Shown here: positions 56,206 through 64,000 of the stretch, one piece after another | Position numbering within the stretch: position 1 is the stretch's first letter | How the letters are laid out: each line of letters starts with the position of its first letter | DNA from: Propionibacteriaceae bacterium | GTDB lineage: Bacteria; Actinomycetota; Actinomycetes; Propionibacteriales; Propionibacteriaceae | NCBI GenBank assembly: GCA_031262485.1 | Contig: JAISHO010000033.1 | Span: forward strand, 1 to 64,000 | Direction of reading: 5' to 3' | Length of the DNA stretch: 64,000 nucleotides | The notes under the pieces: generated by a model | The model's database searches: none | What the model saw: only the letters and a program-made list of their open reading frames with translations | What the model was told of the DNA's origin: nothing | Made by a program: the position numbers and the translations under genes

Positions 56206-56430
56206 CGGGCACTCGTCTTCTCGAAGGCCACCGCTCTGGGCCGCATCGGACGGGACATTCTCGCCGAGGCGATCCTCGACCTGCTCGGTGGAAGCACGTC
56301 GCTGAGCCGCCGCGATCGAGGGAGTGACGACGTGCGACGTGCGCTGTCTCGTCGCTCGAAGGCACGTCCCTGCCCCCTCGGCGAAGGCCGCTGGTAAAGT
56401 AGTGACGCTCGGACCTGTGAGGGGGACATT

Positions 56431-57561
56431 GTGGACGCGCTCATCGTCGTTGTCATCATCATCGTCGTGCTCGCCATCGTGGCGGGGATCGGCGTCATGC
56501 TCATCGCGCGACGCAATATCGGTTATCTCAAACAGAACCCCAAACTCGTCGCCAAAGCCCAGATGACGGAGAAGACGGTGACGACGCCCGACGGCGTCAC
56601 TTTGGCGTACGGCGAAGGCCCGGCGCCGGCCGGTTCCGAAAGTAAGCCGCCGCTGCTCCTCATTCACGGGCAGGCCGTCTCCTGGCGCGACTACGCCGCC
56701 GTGCTGCCGCAGCTGACGGCGAAATACCACGTCTACGCCGTCGACTGCCCCGGCCACGGCCACTCCGCCAAGGACCCCTCCCTCTACAGCGCCACCGCCA
56801 TCGGCAAGCAGCTGGCCTGGTTCGCTGAATCCGTCATCGGGCGTCCCGTCCTCGCCTCCGGGCACTCCTCGGGCGGCCTGCTCGTCACCTGGTTGGCGGC
56901 CAACCACCCTGACCTCGTCGCCGGCATCGTCGTCGAGGACGCCCCCTATTTCGCCACCCAGACGGGCCGACGCGAGAAGACCTTCGCCTTCATCGACAGC
57001 TTCTCGACGATCCACGACTACCTCGAGGCCACCGAACCGCGCCCCGGCGAACCGGAACCCGACCCGAAGGAGCGCCCCAGCTACCTCGTCTTCTACCTCG
57101 GGCGCAGCTACATCAAAACCTGGGTCGGCAAGGGCTGGGACCGCCTCGTCGCCCACGTCACCGGCTGGGTCAAGAACCACCCCGGCGAGGTGCCGCACCT
57201 CTTCTGGCTGCCCCGCTCGATGAACGAGGCCTTCGACCAGTCGGCCTGCCTGCAAGACGGCACCGGCGACTACGACCTGCGCTTCGGCGACACCTTCTAC
57301 ACCGGCCGCTGGTTCGACGGCTTCAACCAAGGCGACACCCTCAAGCAGGTCAAGCGCCCCACGACGATCCTCCACACCTCCGTCCGAGAGGAGCGCGGCA
57401 TCCTCTTGGGCGCCATGTCCGACGCCGACGCGCAGAACGCCCACCTCTTCATCAAAGACAGCACCCTGATCGGCGGCATCAAGTCGCCCCACAACATCCA
57501 CGCCAACCACCCCGACGTCGTCGTCGACGCCATCGATAAGCTGGCCGCCCAGGTCGGGTGA
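56431..57561 (+). CDS. Membrane-anchored alpha/beta hydrolase
   Basis: 376 residues from GTG 56431, with GAGGGGG 5 nt upstream and a TAAAGT -10-like box at 56395-56400. An N-terminal helix (residues about 3-27) anchors it. The hydrolase domain has the oxyanion-region LLIHGQAVSWRDY, the nucleophile elbow SGHSSGG (Ser) and a late His near SPHNIHANHP. The substrate is not apparent. A 225-bp spacer separates it from metS, so it is probably transcribed alone. Confidence 0.87.
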   Translation: MDALIVVVIIIVVLAIVAGIGVMLIARRNIGYLKQNPKLVAKAQMTEKTVTTPDGVTLAYGEGPAPAGSESKPPLLLIHGQAVSWRDYAAVLPQLTAKYHVYAVDCPGHGHSAKDPSLYSATAIGKQLAWFAESVIGRPVLASGHSSGGLLVTWLAANHPDLVAGIVVEDAPYFATQTGRREKTFAFIDSFSTIHDYLEATEPRPGEPEPDPKERPSYLVFYLGRSYIKTWVGKGWDRLVAHVTGWVKNHPGEVPHLFWLPRSMNEAFDQSACLQDGTGDYDLRFGDTFYTGRWFDGFNQGDTLKQVKRPTTILHTSVREERGILLGAMSDADAQNAHLFIKDSTLIGGIKSPHNIHANHPDVVVDAIDKLAAQVG

Positions 57562-57597
57562 TGCGACGGTTGAGGAGAGTTTTAGTGGTCTGTCGCA
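57562..57597. terminator. Possible bidirectional terminator between convergent genes
   Basis: TGCGAC (57562-57567) and GTCGCA (57592-57597) are reverse complements flanking a 24-nt loop in the 49-bp gap between convergent stops. A short GTTTTAG lies inside the loop. Weak support. Confidence 0.25.
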
Positions 57598-57610
57598 GGT
57601 GAGTGAAGGA

Positions 57611-58795
57611 TCAGCGAACCGCTAATGCGATTGCCTGCCGGAGGTCTTCGATCAAATCGACAGGGTCCTCGAGGCCGATAGCCAAACGAACCAGTTTGTC
57701 GGGTGCGGCATCACTAGTTGCCGCTAGGGCCTGATGGGTCATAGCGAATGGGTATTCAATCAGCGATTCGGCGGCGCCCAGAGAGACCGCGAGCCGGAAA
57801 AGTTTGGTTGACTCGGCGAAGGCTCTGGCGATGGCAGGGGTGGCGAGCTCCACCGATATCACCGCGCCAAAACCGGTCATCTGCTTGGCGGCTACCGCGT
57901 GACCAGGGTGGGTGGGGAGGCCGGGGTAGTGAACCTGGACGATCTCAGGAATCTCAACGAGGGACTCGGCGATGGTTTGGGCAGAGGCCGCCATCTGCTT
58001 GACACGTACCGGCAAGGTGCGTAGTCCTCGGGCGGCTAGCCAACAGTCGAATGAGCCAGGAACCGCACCGGTGGCGTTCTGCCACCAGCGAGCTTCGTCG
58101 GCCACGCTCGATGATCCACTCAATCCAGGCTGTGGCAATTCCAAACCGTCTGCGAAAATCGCGGCCCCACCGATCAGGTCGGAATGGCCACCGACAAACT
58201 TTGTGGTGGAATGCACCACCACGTCAGCGCCTAGCTCCAACGGGCGTTGGAACACTGGCGTGGCGAAGGTGTTGTCCACCACCAGATACGCCCCCGCCTC
58301 ATGGGCCAACTCGGCCGCCACCGCGATGTCGGAGACCTCAAGAAGCGGGTTTGACGGGGTCTCCAACCACAGCACGCGAGCACCCGTTTCGGCTAGCCCG
58401 GCGCGGATCGTGTCAGCCTGTGTGGTGTCGATCCGTCGAGCCTGTTTTCCTTCAGCGGGCAGCACCCACGTGAAGAGACGCCCCGTGCCACCGTAACCGT
58501 CGTGGCCGTAGAGCACGGTGTCACCGGGACGGGTCAACACCCGGATGACGGCATCCTCGGCGGACATTCCCGACGGGTAAGCCACAGCCTCGCCACCGGA
58601 TTCCAGATCCGATAAAGCCACTTGGTAGGCGTCGCGGGTCGGATTTCCGGAACGGGAATAGTCGTATCCGGCACGAGGAGTGTCAACTCCGTCTAACAGG
58701 AAGGTTGAGGCGAGCGTGATCGGCGGCACGATGGCCCCGGTCACGGGATCTGCGCTCTGTCCCATTTGGACAGCACGGGTGGTGAATTCGAACAT
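57611..58795 (-). CDS. Trans-sulfuration PLP enzyme (cystathionine gamma-synthase/lyase family)
   Basis: 394 residues, full length for the family. It has YDYSRSGNPTRDAY near the start, the PLP-stacking Tyr in YGHDGYGGTGRL, VDNTFATPVFQRP with the cofactor Asp, and the Schiff-base Lys in HSTTKFVGGHSD. It acts on homoserine esters, cystathionine or methionine-type substrates; the family does not let the exact reaction be read from sequence. It is downstream of an amino acid ABC operon on the same strand, separated by 256 bp. It has lower GC and different codon use from the 30-57 kb genes, as does the transporter, so both may have arrived together. Confidence 0.88.
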   Translation of the reverse strand: MFEFTTRAVQMGQSADPVTGAIVPPITLASTFLLDGVDTPRAGYDYSRSGNPTRDAYQVALSDLESGGEAVAYPSGMSAEDAVIRVLTRPGDTVLYGHDGYGGTGRLFTWVLPAEGKQARRIDTTQADTIRAGLAETGARVLWLETPSNPLLEVSDIAVAAELAHEAGAYLVVDNTFATPVFQRPLELGADVVVHSTTKFVGGHSDLIGGAAIFADGLELPQPGLSGSSSVADEARWWQNATGAVPGSFDCWLAARGLRTLPVRVKQMAASAQTIAESLVEIPEIVQVHYPGLPTHPGHAVAAKQMTGFGAVISVELATPAIARAFAESTKLFRLAVSLGAAESLIEYPFAMTHQALAATSDAAPDKLVRLAIGLEDPVDLIEDLRQAIALAVR

Positions 58796-58836
58796 GACGC
58801 GTTGGGCCCTTCAGACGAGTAGGATTGAGTGATTTA

Positions 58837-58860
58837 AAAATGAATTCCAGCAAAATGAAT
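58837..58860. repeat. Direct repeat AAAATGAAT upstream of the PLP enzyme gene
   Basis: AAAATGAAT occurs at 58837-58845 and 58852-58860, a 15-bp period, 42-65 bp upstream of the ATG in the AT-richest part of the gap. It may be a regulator site or part of the promoter. Confidence 0.3.
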
Positions 58861-59051
58861 ACCCCTGTTTCACGGCTCGATAGACACGCTTTCGGGTGCT
58901 GTTCTTAGCTGATCGCCGGAACGCGGGAGACTCAACGCATTCGTCAAGCAGACGGCATGCGACAGCGACATATAGTGGTCATGGAATCCGTCGAGAACAC
59001 GAGGTTGAGTATAGACGCAGAAAACAAAAATATCCACATCTGGCATTGCGT

Positions 59052-59726
59052 TCACCCCCAAGAGGATTCTAGTTTTCGGGCGGCTTTGGCCAAGGGCCAG
59101 CACATTAAGAAGTAGGCGACCATCACCACCGAATAGACGACCAGCGGGGCTTCGGGATGATGGAAGGACTGGTTGGCCACCGAGATGATCTGACGACCGA
59201 TCGTCATGGTTTCAGCCACCGAGATGAAGGAGCATAGCGAGGTTGTTTTTATCATTCTGGTGATCAGATTGATCGCCGCCGGAGTGATCCGGCGCACCGA
59301 CTGTGGAATGATCACCAGTCGATACAGCTGGGCGTTCGACAGCCCCAGCGTGCGGCCAGACTCGTACTGGTGAGCGGGTATCGAACTCAGCGCCCCGCGC
59401 ACGATGTCCCCGAATTCTCCAGCCCCCCACAGGGTGAAGATCACGATGGCGGTGGTGACATTAGTGATATTCCAACCCAGTTCGGCTGAGGCGAAATAGT
59501 AGAGCAGATACAACAGCACGACGATGGGGGCGATTCGGACGAATTCCAGATAGCCGCGCCCGAATCCGCGCAGCCAGCGGTTCTTCGAGGCCAGTACGAA
59601 CCCGAACCCGATTCCTAGCACGATCGACAGCGCGGAAGAGATGAGGGCGATCAGCAGGGTGTAGCCGATTCCTTTCAGCAACTGTTCCCCGTTGCCCCAG
59701 TTCAACAGCCACTCAAGCGATCCCAC
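59052..59726 (-). CDS. Amino acid ABC transporter permease (His/Glu/Gln family), second of pair
   Basis: 224 residues with five or so transmembrane helices. It has the polar amino acid permease signature: TLLIALISSALSIVLGIGFG at the start, then GALSSIPAHQYESGRTLGLSNAQLYRLVIIPQ split over the ATPase-contact loop. Overlaps the preceding permease gene by 14 nt, so the two form the heterodimeric channel. Confidence 0.92.
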   Translation of the reverse strand: MGSLEWLLNWGNGEQLLKGIGYTLLIALISSALSIVLGIGFGFVLASKNRWLRGFGRGYLEFVRIAPIVVLLYLLYYFASAELGWNITNVTTAIVIFTLWGAGEFGDIVRGALSSIPAHQYESGRTLGLSNAQLYRLVIIPQSVRRITPAAINLITRMIKTTSLCSFISVAETMTIGRQIISVANQSFHHPEAPLVVYSVVMVAYFLMCWPLAKAARKLESSWG

Positions 59727-60366
59727 GACGGAACCTCCGTTCTAACGCCCGCAGCCCGATCGACACTGGCAGCAGCAGCACCAGATAGGAGATCACCAAC
59801 ATCAGATAAGCCTCGTTTGAGGTGTAGAACATGCCGATCAGATTTTGGGTGAGGGCCATCAGATCGACCACTGCGATGATCGAGACGATCGAGGTCTCCT
59901 TGATGAGGAAGATCACGTTCGCGGTGATCGCGGGCAGCGCCACTGCCAACGCCTGGGGCAGCACAACCAGGCGCATCGTCTGGGTCTGGCTCAATCCGAG
60001 CGAGGCGGCGGCGCGATACTGACCTTCGCGCACCGCCTCCAACCCGGAACGGATCGCCTCGGCCATGTAGGCGCCGCCGAGGAAGGTCAGCCCGGCAATC
60101 GCGCAGGCGAAGCCCGAGGCTTTCACTCCGATCAGCGGCAACCCGAAGTACAAGAAATACAGCTGCACCATGCTCGGCGTGTTCCGCGCCACTTCGATAT
60201 ACCCCCCGGCGATTCGGTCGACCACCGGAACTTTCCAGTGACGTACCAGAGCGACCAGAGCTCCAAGAATCAGCGAGCCGAACACACCCCAGAATCCGAG
60301 TTGCACCACGACCCACAGGGCGTCGGCGTACATCGGCGTGTAGGTCGCCAACAAATCCCAGTTCAT
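59713..60366 (-). CDS. Amino acid ABC transporter permease (His/Glu/Gln family), first of pair
   Basis: 217 residues, same family as its neighbour, with ALWVVVQLGFWGVFGSLILG at the start and the contact loop GQYRAAASLGLSQTQTMRLV then LPQAL. Its start overlaps the stop of the binding-protein gene (ATGA). Confidence 0.92.
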   Translation of the reverse strand: MNWDLLATYTPMYADALWVVVQLGFWGVFGSLILGALVALVRHWKVPVVDRIAGGYIEVARNTPSMVQLYFLYFGLPLIGVKASGFACAIAGLTFLGGAYMAEAIRSGLEAVREGQYRAAASLGLSQTQTMRLVVLPQALAVALPAITANVIFLIKETSIVSIIAVVDLMALTQNLIGMFYTSNEAYLMLVISYLVLLLPVSIGLRALERRFRRGIA

Positions 60367-61205
60367 GTCTCGGGATTTCCATTCTCAACGACAATGTCGT
60401 CGGGATTCGCCGCACTGCCGTAGACCGGCTCCAATGTTTCAGCATAGTTATTGTGGAAGAAATCGCTTGGCAATGCCGCAATTTCTTCATTCAACCAGTT
60501 CAGTAATGAGGTGTTCCCTTTGCGCACTGCCGGAGCGATGAATGCGGGTTCACCAAGTTTCTCGATACCGACACTGAACCCCGGGTTCTGTAATGCCCAA
60601 GCCAGTACATTCGTCGTGTCCTGTGACAATGCTGGGGCACGGCCATCTTTCAAAGCTGCGAACGCGTCGGTTTCGGTGGTATAAACGTCGAGAGTGATCT
60701 CCGGGTGTTCAGTGGTGAAATAGGTCTGCTGAGTGGTTCCCTGGGCAACGATCAACGATTTTCCGGCCAACTGAGAGATATCAGTGATCGGAGCGGAATC
60801 AGGAGACACAACTCCGATGTAGACCTTCATGTAGGGGTCGGCGAAGTCGACCTGAGCTTTTCGTTCTTCGGTGACGGTGAAGTTCGCCAGCACCAGATCG
60901 ACCTTGCCGCCGGTCAGCGCCGGAACTCTTCCTTGGGCATCCAGCCCCACATATTCCACTTTTACGCCGAGGTCTTTGCCAATCTGTTCGGCGAAGTAGA
61001 CGTCATAGCCGACAAAGTTTCCGCTGGAATCTTGCGATCCGTAAGGTGGAAGATCGCGGAACACTCCGATTGTAATCGTGCCTTCTTCTCTGATCGCCTG
61101 CAACGAATCCGGTGCGGCTGACTCCTGGCTGGCGGGTTCCGCAGTGCAGCCGGCTGCGATACTCAGCGAAAGCAATGAGCCGATGATTTTTGTGATGATT
61201 TTCAT
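60363..61205 (-). CDS. Amino acid-binding lipoprotein of ABC importer (family 3), copy A
   Basis: 280 residues from ATG 61205. The lipoprotein signal ends SIAAGC (Cys at about residue 20). The mature domain has the family-3 pattern GTITIGVFRDLPPYG, GYDVYFAEQIGKDLGVKVEYV and LANFTVTEERKAQVDFADPY. It closely resembles copy B (62039-62938) in the same operon, so it is a duplication with some divergence at ligand-facing positions. It probably binds a polar or sulfur amino acid; the PLP gene downstream favours the latter. Confidence 0.9.
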   Translation of the reverse strand: MKIITKIIGSLLSLSIAAGCTAEPASQESAAPDSLQAIREEGTITIGVFRDLPPYGSQDSSGNFVGYDVYFAEQIGKDLGVKVEYVGLDAQGRVPALTGGKVDLVLANFTVTEERKAQVDFADPYMKVYIGVVSPDSAPITDISQLAGKSLIVAQGTTQQTYFTTEHPEITLDVYTTETDAFAALKDGRAPALSQDTTNVLAWALQNPGFSVGIEKLGEPAFIAPAVRKGNTSLLNWLNEEIAALPSDFFHNNYAETLEPVYGSAANPDDIVVENGNPET

Positions 61206-61262
61206 TGTTTGATCTTTCTGGAAAGAGCTTTTCGATAGGAGTTCCACAGATTCGGTGGACAG

Positions 61263-62039
61263 CTACACATGGGAATCAGTGCCCCCTCCCACACGGTGAC
61301 GGGGCGCGAATTCCAGCGAGGCCAGGAAAGTGCGAGCCCGCTCGGATTCGGGGTGGGTGAAGAAGGTTTCCGGGTCGGAGGCCTCGGCGACATGTCCGGC
61401 GTCCAACAGGATGATCTGATCGGCGACGGCCCGGGCGAAGGACAGCTCATGGGTGACCAGCACCATCGTCATTCCCTCATCGGCCAGTTCGCCGATCACA
61501 TCGAGAACCTCGCGGACCATTTCGGGGTCGAGCGCGGCGGTCACCTCGTCGAAAAGCATCAGTTCGGGATGCAAAATCAGCGACCGGATGATCGCGATCC
61601 GCTGCTTTTGCCCGCCAGAGAGTTCTTTGGGGAACGCCGCAGCTTTCTCAGGCAGACCGACCCGTTCCAACAGTGCCATCGCCTCGTCGACCGCTTCGGC
61701 ACGGGAGCGTTTCTGCACATGGAGCGGGGCCAGCACAATATTGTCCAGCACGTTGAGGTGGCCGAACAGCTCATAATCTTGGAAGACCATGCCGATCCGC
61801 TGCCGGGCTTTTGTCCAGTCAGTGCCAGGATCTGAAAGCACCTGGTCTCCTAATTGGATCTTTCCGCCCTGGATCGGTTCCAGCCCGTTCAGGCAGCGCA
61901 GCAGCGTGGATTTCCCGCAGCCCGAAGGTCCGACGACCACGACGACCTCGCCCCGATGCACCTCCACGTCGATTCCGTCCAGCACCAGCAGTTCACCGTA
62001 GGATTTGCGCAACCCGGTGATGCTCAGCAATGCCGACAT
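61263..62039 (-). CDS. Amino acid ABC transporter ATP-binding protein
   Basis: 258 residues with Walker A GPSGCGKST, signature LSGGQKQRI and Walker B LMLFDEVTAALDP, the polar amino acid (GlnQ/HisP) type. Its start overlaps the stop of copy B of the binding protein (ATGA). A 57-bp gap separates it from copy A. It powers both permeases encoded downstream. Confidence 0.94.
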   Translation of the reverse strand: MSALLSITGLRKSYGELLVLDGIDVEVHRGEVVVVVGPSGCGKSTLLRCLNGLEPIQGGKIQLGDQVLSDPGTDWTKARQRIGMVFQDYELFGHLNVLDNIVLAPLHVQKRSRAEAVDEAMALLERVGLPEKAAAFPKELSGGQKQRIAIIRSLILHPELMLFDEVTAALDPEMVREVLDVIGELADEGMTMVLVTHELSFARAVADQIILLDAGHVAEASDPETFFTHPESERARTFLASLEFAPRHRVGGGTDSHV

Positions 62040-62938
62040 CAGTCGATCGTCCCGCGCTCAACGACGATCTCGTCGGGATTGGCGTCCTCCCCGTACACGT
62101 CTTCGAGGGTCGCCGCATAGGCGTCGTGGAAGAAGTTGTCGGGCAGATTCGTGGTGATCTCCTCGTTCACCCAGTCGAGCAGTGTGGTGTTGCCCTTTTT
62201 CACGGCTGCGGCGACGAGGGTCGGCTCTCCGATTCCTTCGATACCGACCCTGAATCCCGGATTCTGCCGAGCCCAGGCCAACTCGTCGAGATTCGACTGG
62301 GCCAGCGCGTCGCCGCGTCCATCCTTCAACGCCGCATAGGCATCGGATTGGGTTTGATAGACGGCCTGCTCGATCTGCGGATAGTTCTTCGTGAACCAAG
62401 TCTGCTGGCTGGTGCCTCGAGTGACGATGAGGGTTTTACCCTCGAGCTGGGACACATCGGTGATCAGGGCGTCTTCCGGCGAGATCAACGCTTGAGAGGC
62501 TTTCATGTAAGGAAGCGAGAAGTCGACCTGTTGGGCTCGCTCCTCCGTGATCGCGAAGTTCGCCAGCACCAAGTCGACCTTGTCTCCGGTCAACGCCGGG
62601 ACTCGGCCTTGTGCGTCCAGCCCGACATAGTCGACCTTCACGCCGAGATCTTCGCCCAGCTGGTCGCCGAAGTAGACGTCATATCCCTGGTATTCGCCGT
62701 CGGAACCCACCGAACCGAACGGAGCCAGATCACGGAACACACCAATGGTGAGTGTGCCTTTCTCCCTGATCTCATCCAACGATCCGGCGGCGCTACTGGC
62801 GATTTCGGAACCAGACGCCGCTGATTGTGAGGTTTCCGCCGGGGTTTCACCCAAGCTGCAGCTACTAAGAAGCAACGAAAGAAGCGCTACAACTGGAATC
62901 AGGAGTTGGATATTTGGGTGTGCTTTAACTTTCGACAT
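62039..62938 (-). CDS. Amino acid-binding lipoprotein of ABC importer (family 3), copy B
   Basis: 299 residues from ATG 62938; the frame is open to 62977. The lipobox ends LLLSSC at about residue 29. Family-3 signatures mirror copy A (GTLTIGVFRDLAPFG, GYDVYFGDQLGEDLGVKVDYV, LANFAITEERAQQVDFSLPY). It is the first gene of the operon: binding protein B, ATPase, binding protein A, two permeases, then the PLP enzyme after a gap. Confidence 0.9.
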   Translation of the reverse strand: MSKVKAHPNIQLLIPVVALLSLLLSSCSLGETPAETSQSAASGSEIASSAAGSLDEIREKGTLTIGVFRDLAPFGSVGSDGEYQGYDVYFGDQLGEDLGVKVDYVGLDAQGRVPALTGDKVDLVLANFAITEERAQQVDFSLPYMKASQALISPEDALITDVSQLEGKTLIVTRGTSQQTWFTKNYPQIEQAVYQTQSDAYAALKDGRGDALAQSNLDELAWARQNPGFRVGIEGIGEPTLVAAAVKKGNTTLLDWVNEEITTNLPDNFFHDAYAATLEDVYGEDANPDEIVVERGTID

Positions 62939-63336
62939 GATGAATCGCCTTACTGTTAAGTGGTTTTGTGAATGCACAGCTTCGGCGTCGAGTGGAACTG
63001 AGTTCCTACAATGAAAAAGTGAGCGCGCCGAAACCTTTATTCGGTGGAGATGGATTCGGAGCCCCTACGGGCACAAAAATACCCGCGAAAAAAGAGGAGC
63101 TCCGTTCAGCGCATTCGACAACAGGACATGGCGACCGTGAATTCGGTCGTCGAGAAGTGTGCCCTGTCAGTACTCATAGGAAAAAGATAGCTCTTGAACA
63201 CAAATGGCCCAAATTAGTCCAGATGCTGGGAACCCATCCTCACCAAAACCGAACGGTCCGGCACTACCCTCAACAACAGGTCAACTCAACCGGCCCATGC
63301 GCGCGGCATCGTCGATGGTTTTCAACCAGGATTCGA
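62939..63336. other. 398-bp region with no supported gene
   Basis: It lies upstream of the amino acid operon (minus) and downstream of the orphan antitoxin gene (minus). It is AT-richer than average, with a short perfect stem CCGAA/TTCGG around 63038-63054 and a GCCC/GGGC stem near 63062-63072. A 262-codon plus-strand frame crosses it but looks non-coding. The promoter of the operon should be here; I could not place it confidently. Confidence 0.4.
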
Positions 63337-63615
63337 TCAGGCGGCAGCGAGGGCGAGTTCGTGGTCGATGGCGTCGCGGATGATCTGACTGCGGGAGGTG
63401 TGGGTGGCCTTCGCACGGGCGTCGAGAGCTTTGATCCTGGCATCGTCGAGGCGCACCGGCACCACAGCGGCCGCTTTCTCCCCCACGCTCAACGGACGAC
63501 CCGTCACCCGGGGCAGCGACCGCAGGAACTCAATATCGTAACCCGTCTCGGCCTCGGCCGCACTGGCTTCGAATTGAGCCCTCTCCGCCTCCGTGAAAGT
63601 GTCTTTCCCTGTCAT
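63337..63615 (-). CDS. Ribbon-helix-helix antitoxin-like protein, orphan
   Basis: 92 residues from ATG 63615, with GGAGG 5 nt upstream; ATG 63618 is adjacent. An acidic N-terminal half (FTEAERAQFEASAAEAETGY) is followed by a C-terminal CopG/Arc-like domain (VVPVRLDDARIKALDARAKA then THTSRSQIIRDAIDHEL). RHH proteins with this order act as antitoxins or autoregulators. No toxin gene adjoins it: 398 bp without a convincing gene follow. Confidence 0.65.
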   Translation of the reverse strand: MTGKDTFTEAERAQFEASAAEAETGYDIEFLRSLPRVTGRPLSVGEKAAAVVPVRLDDARIKALDARAKATHTSRSQIIRDAIDHELALAAA

Positions 63616-63867
63616 CATTCCCTCCGATTCACAAGAACTCATAGTAGCTCGGCGTCAACGTGTCAGCATGGATCACAACCGCTTCACCAGATCCGATTAG
63701 CCTTCAGTCTGTCAGGATCTTGTTCATTGTATGCTAAAGTGAATCTCCCTCGATGAGTTCGGTCATCCAGGTTCCCCCATTACGACCCCCTTGAGCAAAG
63801 ACAAGCACAAAACTCACATACTGAGGTATTAACGGTTCAAGGAGATCGAAGACCGACAAGGAGAACA

Positions 63868-63984
63868 ATGAAAAAATCATTTCTCATTCGCTTCTCGGCG
63901 ATTGGAATAGGCGCTCTAGCGCTAACCGCGCAGGGAATTCCAGCATTAGCGACCCCCCCTACTCGCCACTCGATTCCGACGTAA
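63868..63984 (+). pseudogene. Secreted-protein gene shifted out of frame at a C7 tract
   Basis: The ATG at 63868 (AAGGAG 4-5 nt upstream) opens a strong Sec signal peptide: MKKSFLIRFSAIGIGALALT, then a cleavage region ending PALA. Just after it a run of seven C (63953-63959) is followed by an early stop at 63982, giving 38 residues. With one more C the frame stays open to the window edge as YSPLDSDVNISPS, which reads like a mature secreted protein. It may be phase-variable, a frameshift, or a sequencing error; the gene runs off the window. Confidence 0.5.
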
Positions 63985-64000
63985 ATATCAGCCCATCAAT

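Noticed and set aside
56206..56430. 225-bp gap between metS and the hydrolase gene, with a short open frame
   Set aside because: The frame lacks a start and a ribosome site and resembles no family. Best left as intergenic.
58870..59046. 58-codon minus-strand frame (MPDVDIFVFCVYTQPRVLDG) in the gap upstream of the PLP enzyme
   Set aside because: It lies just beyond the permease stop (59052) and has a GGGGG-type site upstream. It resembles nothing I recognise and could be chance in AT-richer DNA.
58796..59051. Possible S-adenosylmethionine riboswitch upstream of the PLP enzyme
   Set aside because: I looked for the conserved SAM-I/SAM-IV cores on the minus strand and did not find them.
62968..63756. 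262-codon plus-strand frame spanning the gap and the orphan antitoxin gene
   Set aside because: It crosses a well-supported minus-strand gene. No motif, compositionally mixed.

Overview
The window comes from a high-GC Gram-positive actinobacterium. A roughly 1128-residue protein at 43.2-46.6 kb looks like the large pyrophosphate-dependent PEP carboxykinase (PEP carboxytransphosphorylase) characterised from Propionibacterium freudenreichii. Together with the Pta-AckA pair and an MptB-type mannosyltransferase it points to Propionibacteriaceae or a close relative, by inference only. I saw no rRNA, tRNA, CRISPR array, transposase or integrase.

Layout. 0-3.85 kb is an accessory block of somewhat lower GC. 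It holds an AAA_14/DUF4143 ATPase with a 64-bp dyad on each side, then a three-gene overlapping cassette (TIGR04255 family, an HTH antitoxin-like protein, an unknown). 3.86-6.1 kb is a sugar ABC transporter that has only its binding protein and one permease. 6.2-12.7 kb encodes a DMT-type membrane protein, an MprF/LysX-like lysyltransferase, NudC and an OafA-type acyltransferase. 12.9-22.9 kb holds a GH2 glycosidase, pta-ackA, an SDR, a PlsC acyltransferase and an MptB-like mannosyltransferase. 23.0-23.4 kb holds a RHH antitoxin gene with a broken PIN toxin. 23.5-29.7 kb is a LacI-controlled sugar ABC operon ending in an SMP-30 lactonase. 29.9-35.9 kb is a complete oligopeptide ABC operon. 35.9-36.7 kb is a small toxin-antitoxin patch.

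The most unusual region is 36.7-54.4 kb. A 2120-residue membrane-anchored Ig-like/FN3 protein and the PPi-PEPCK lie on the minus strand. Facing away from them is a tightly coupled five-gene operon: a TerY-like vWA protein, a PP2C phosphatase with a large insertion, a membrane-tailed protein kinase, an FHA-like/ABC ATPase and an ABC-2 permease. All four junctions overlap by 1 or 4 nt. I read this as a TerY-P (vWA-phosphatase-kinase) signalling triad joined to a phospho-controlled ABC exporter, next to a giant surface protein of the kind found in bifidobacterial PFNA clusters.

54.5-56.2 kb encodes a MetP/MetS-type neurotransmitter:sodium symporter and its small subunit, followed by a membrane-anchored alpha/beta hydrolase. 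57.6-62.9 kb is a lower-GC block: a cystathionine gamma-synthase-type PLP enzyme and a polar amino acid ABC transporter with two paralogous binding proteins. The end holds an orphan RHH antitoxin and a signal-peptide gene that goes out of frame at a run of seven C.

Three genes (nudC, pta, PPi-PEPCK) lack a Shine-Dalgarno sequence and carry a TANNNT -10 box exactly 6 nt before the ATG, which suggests leaderless mRNAs.
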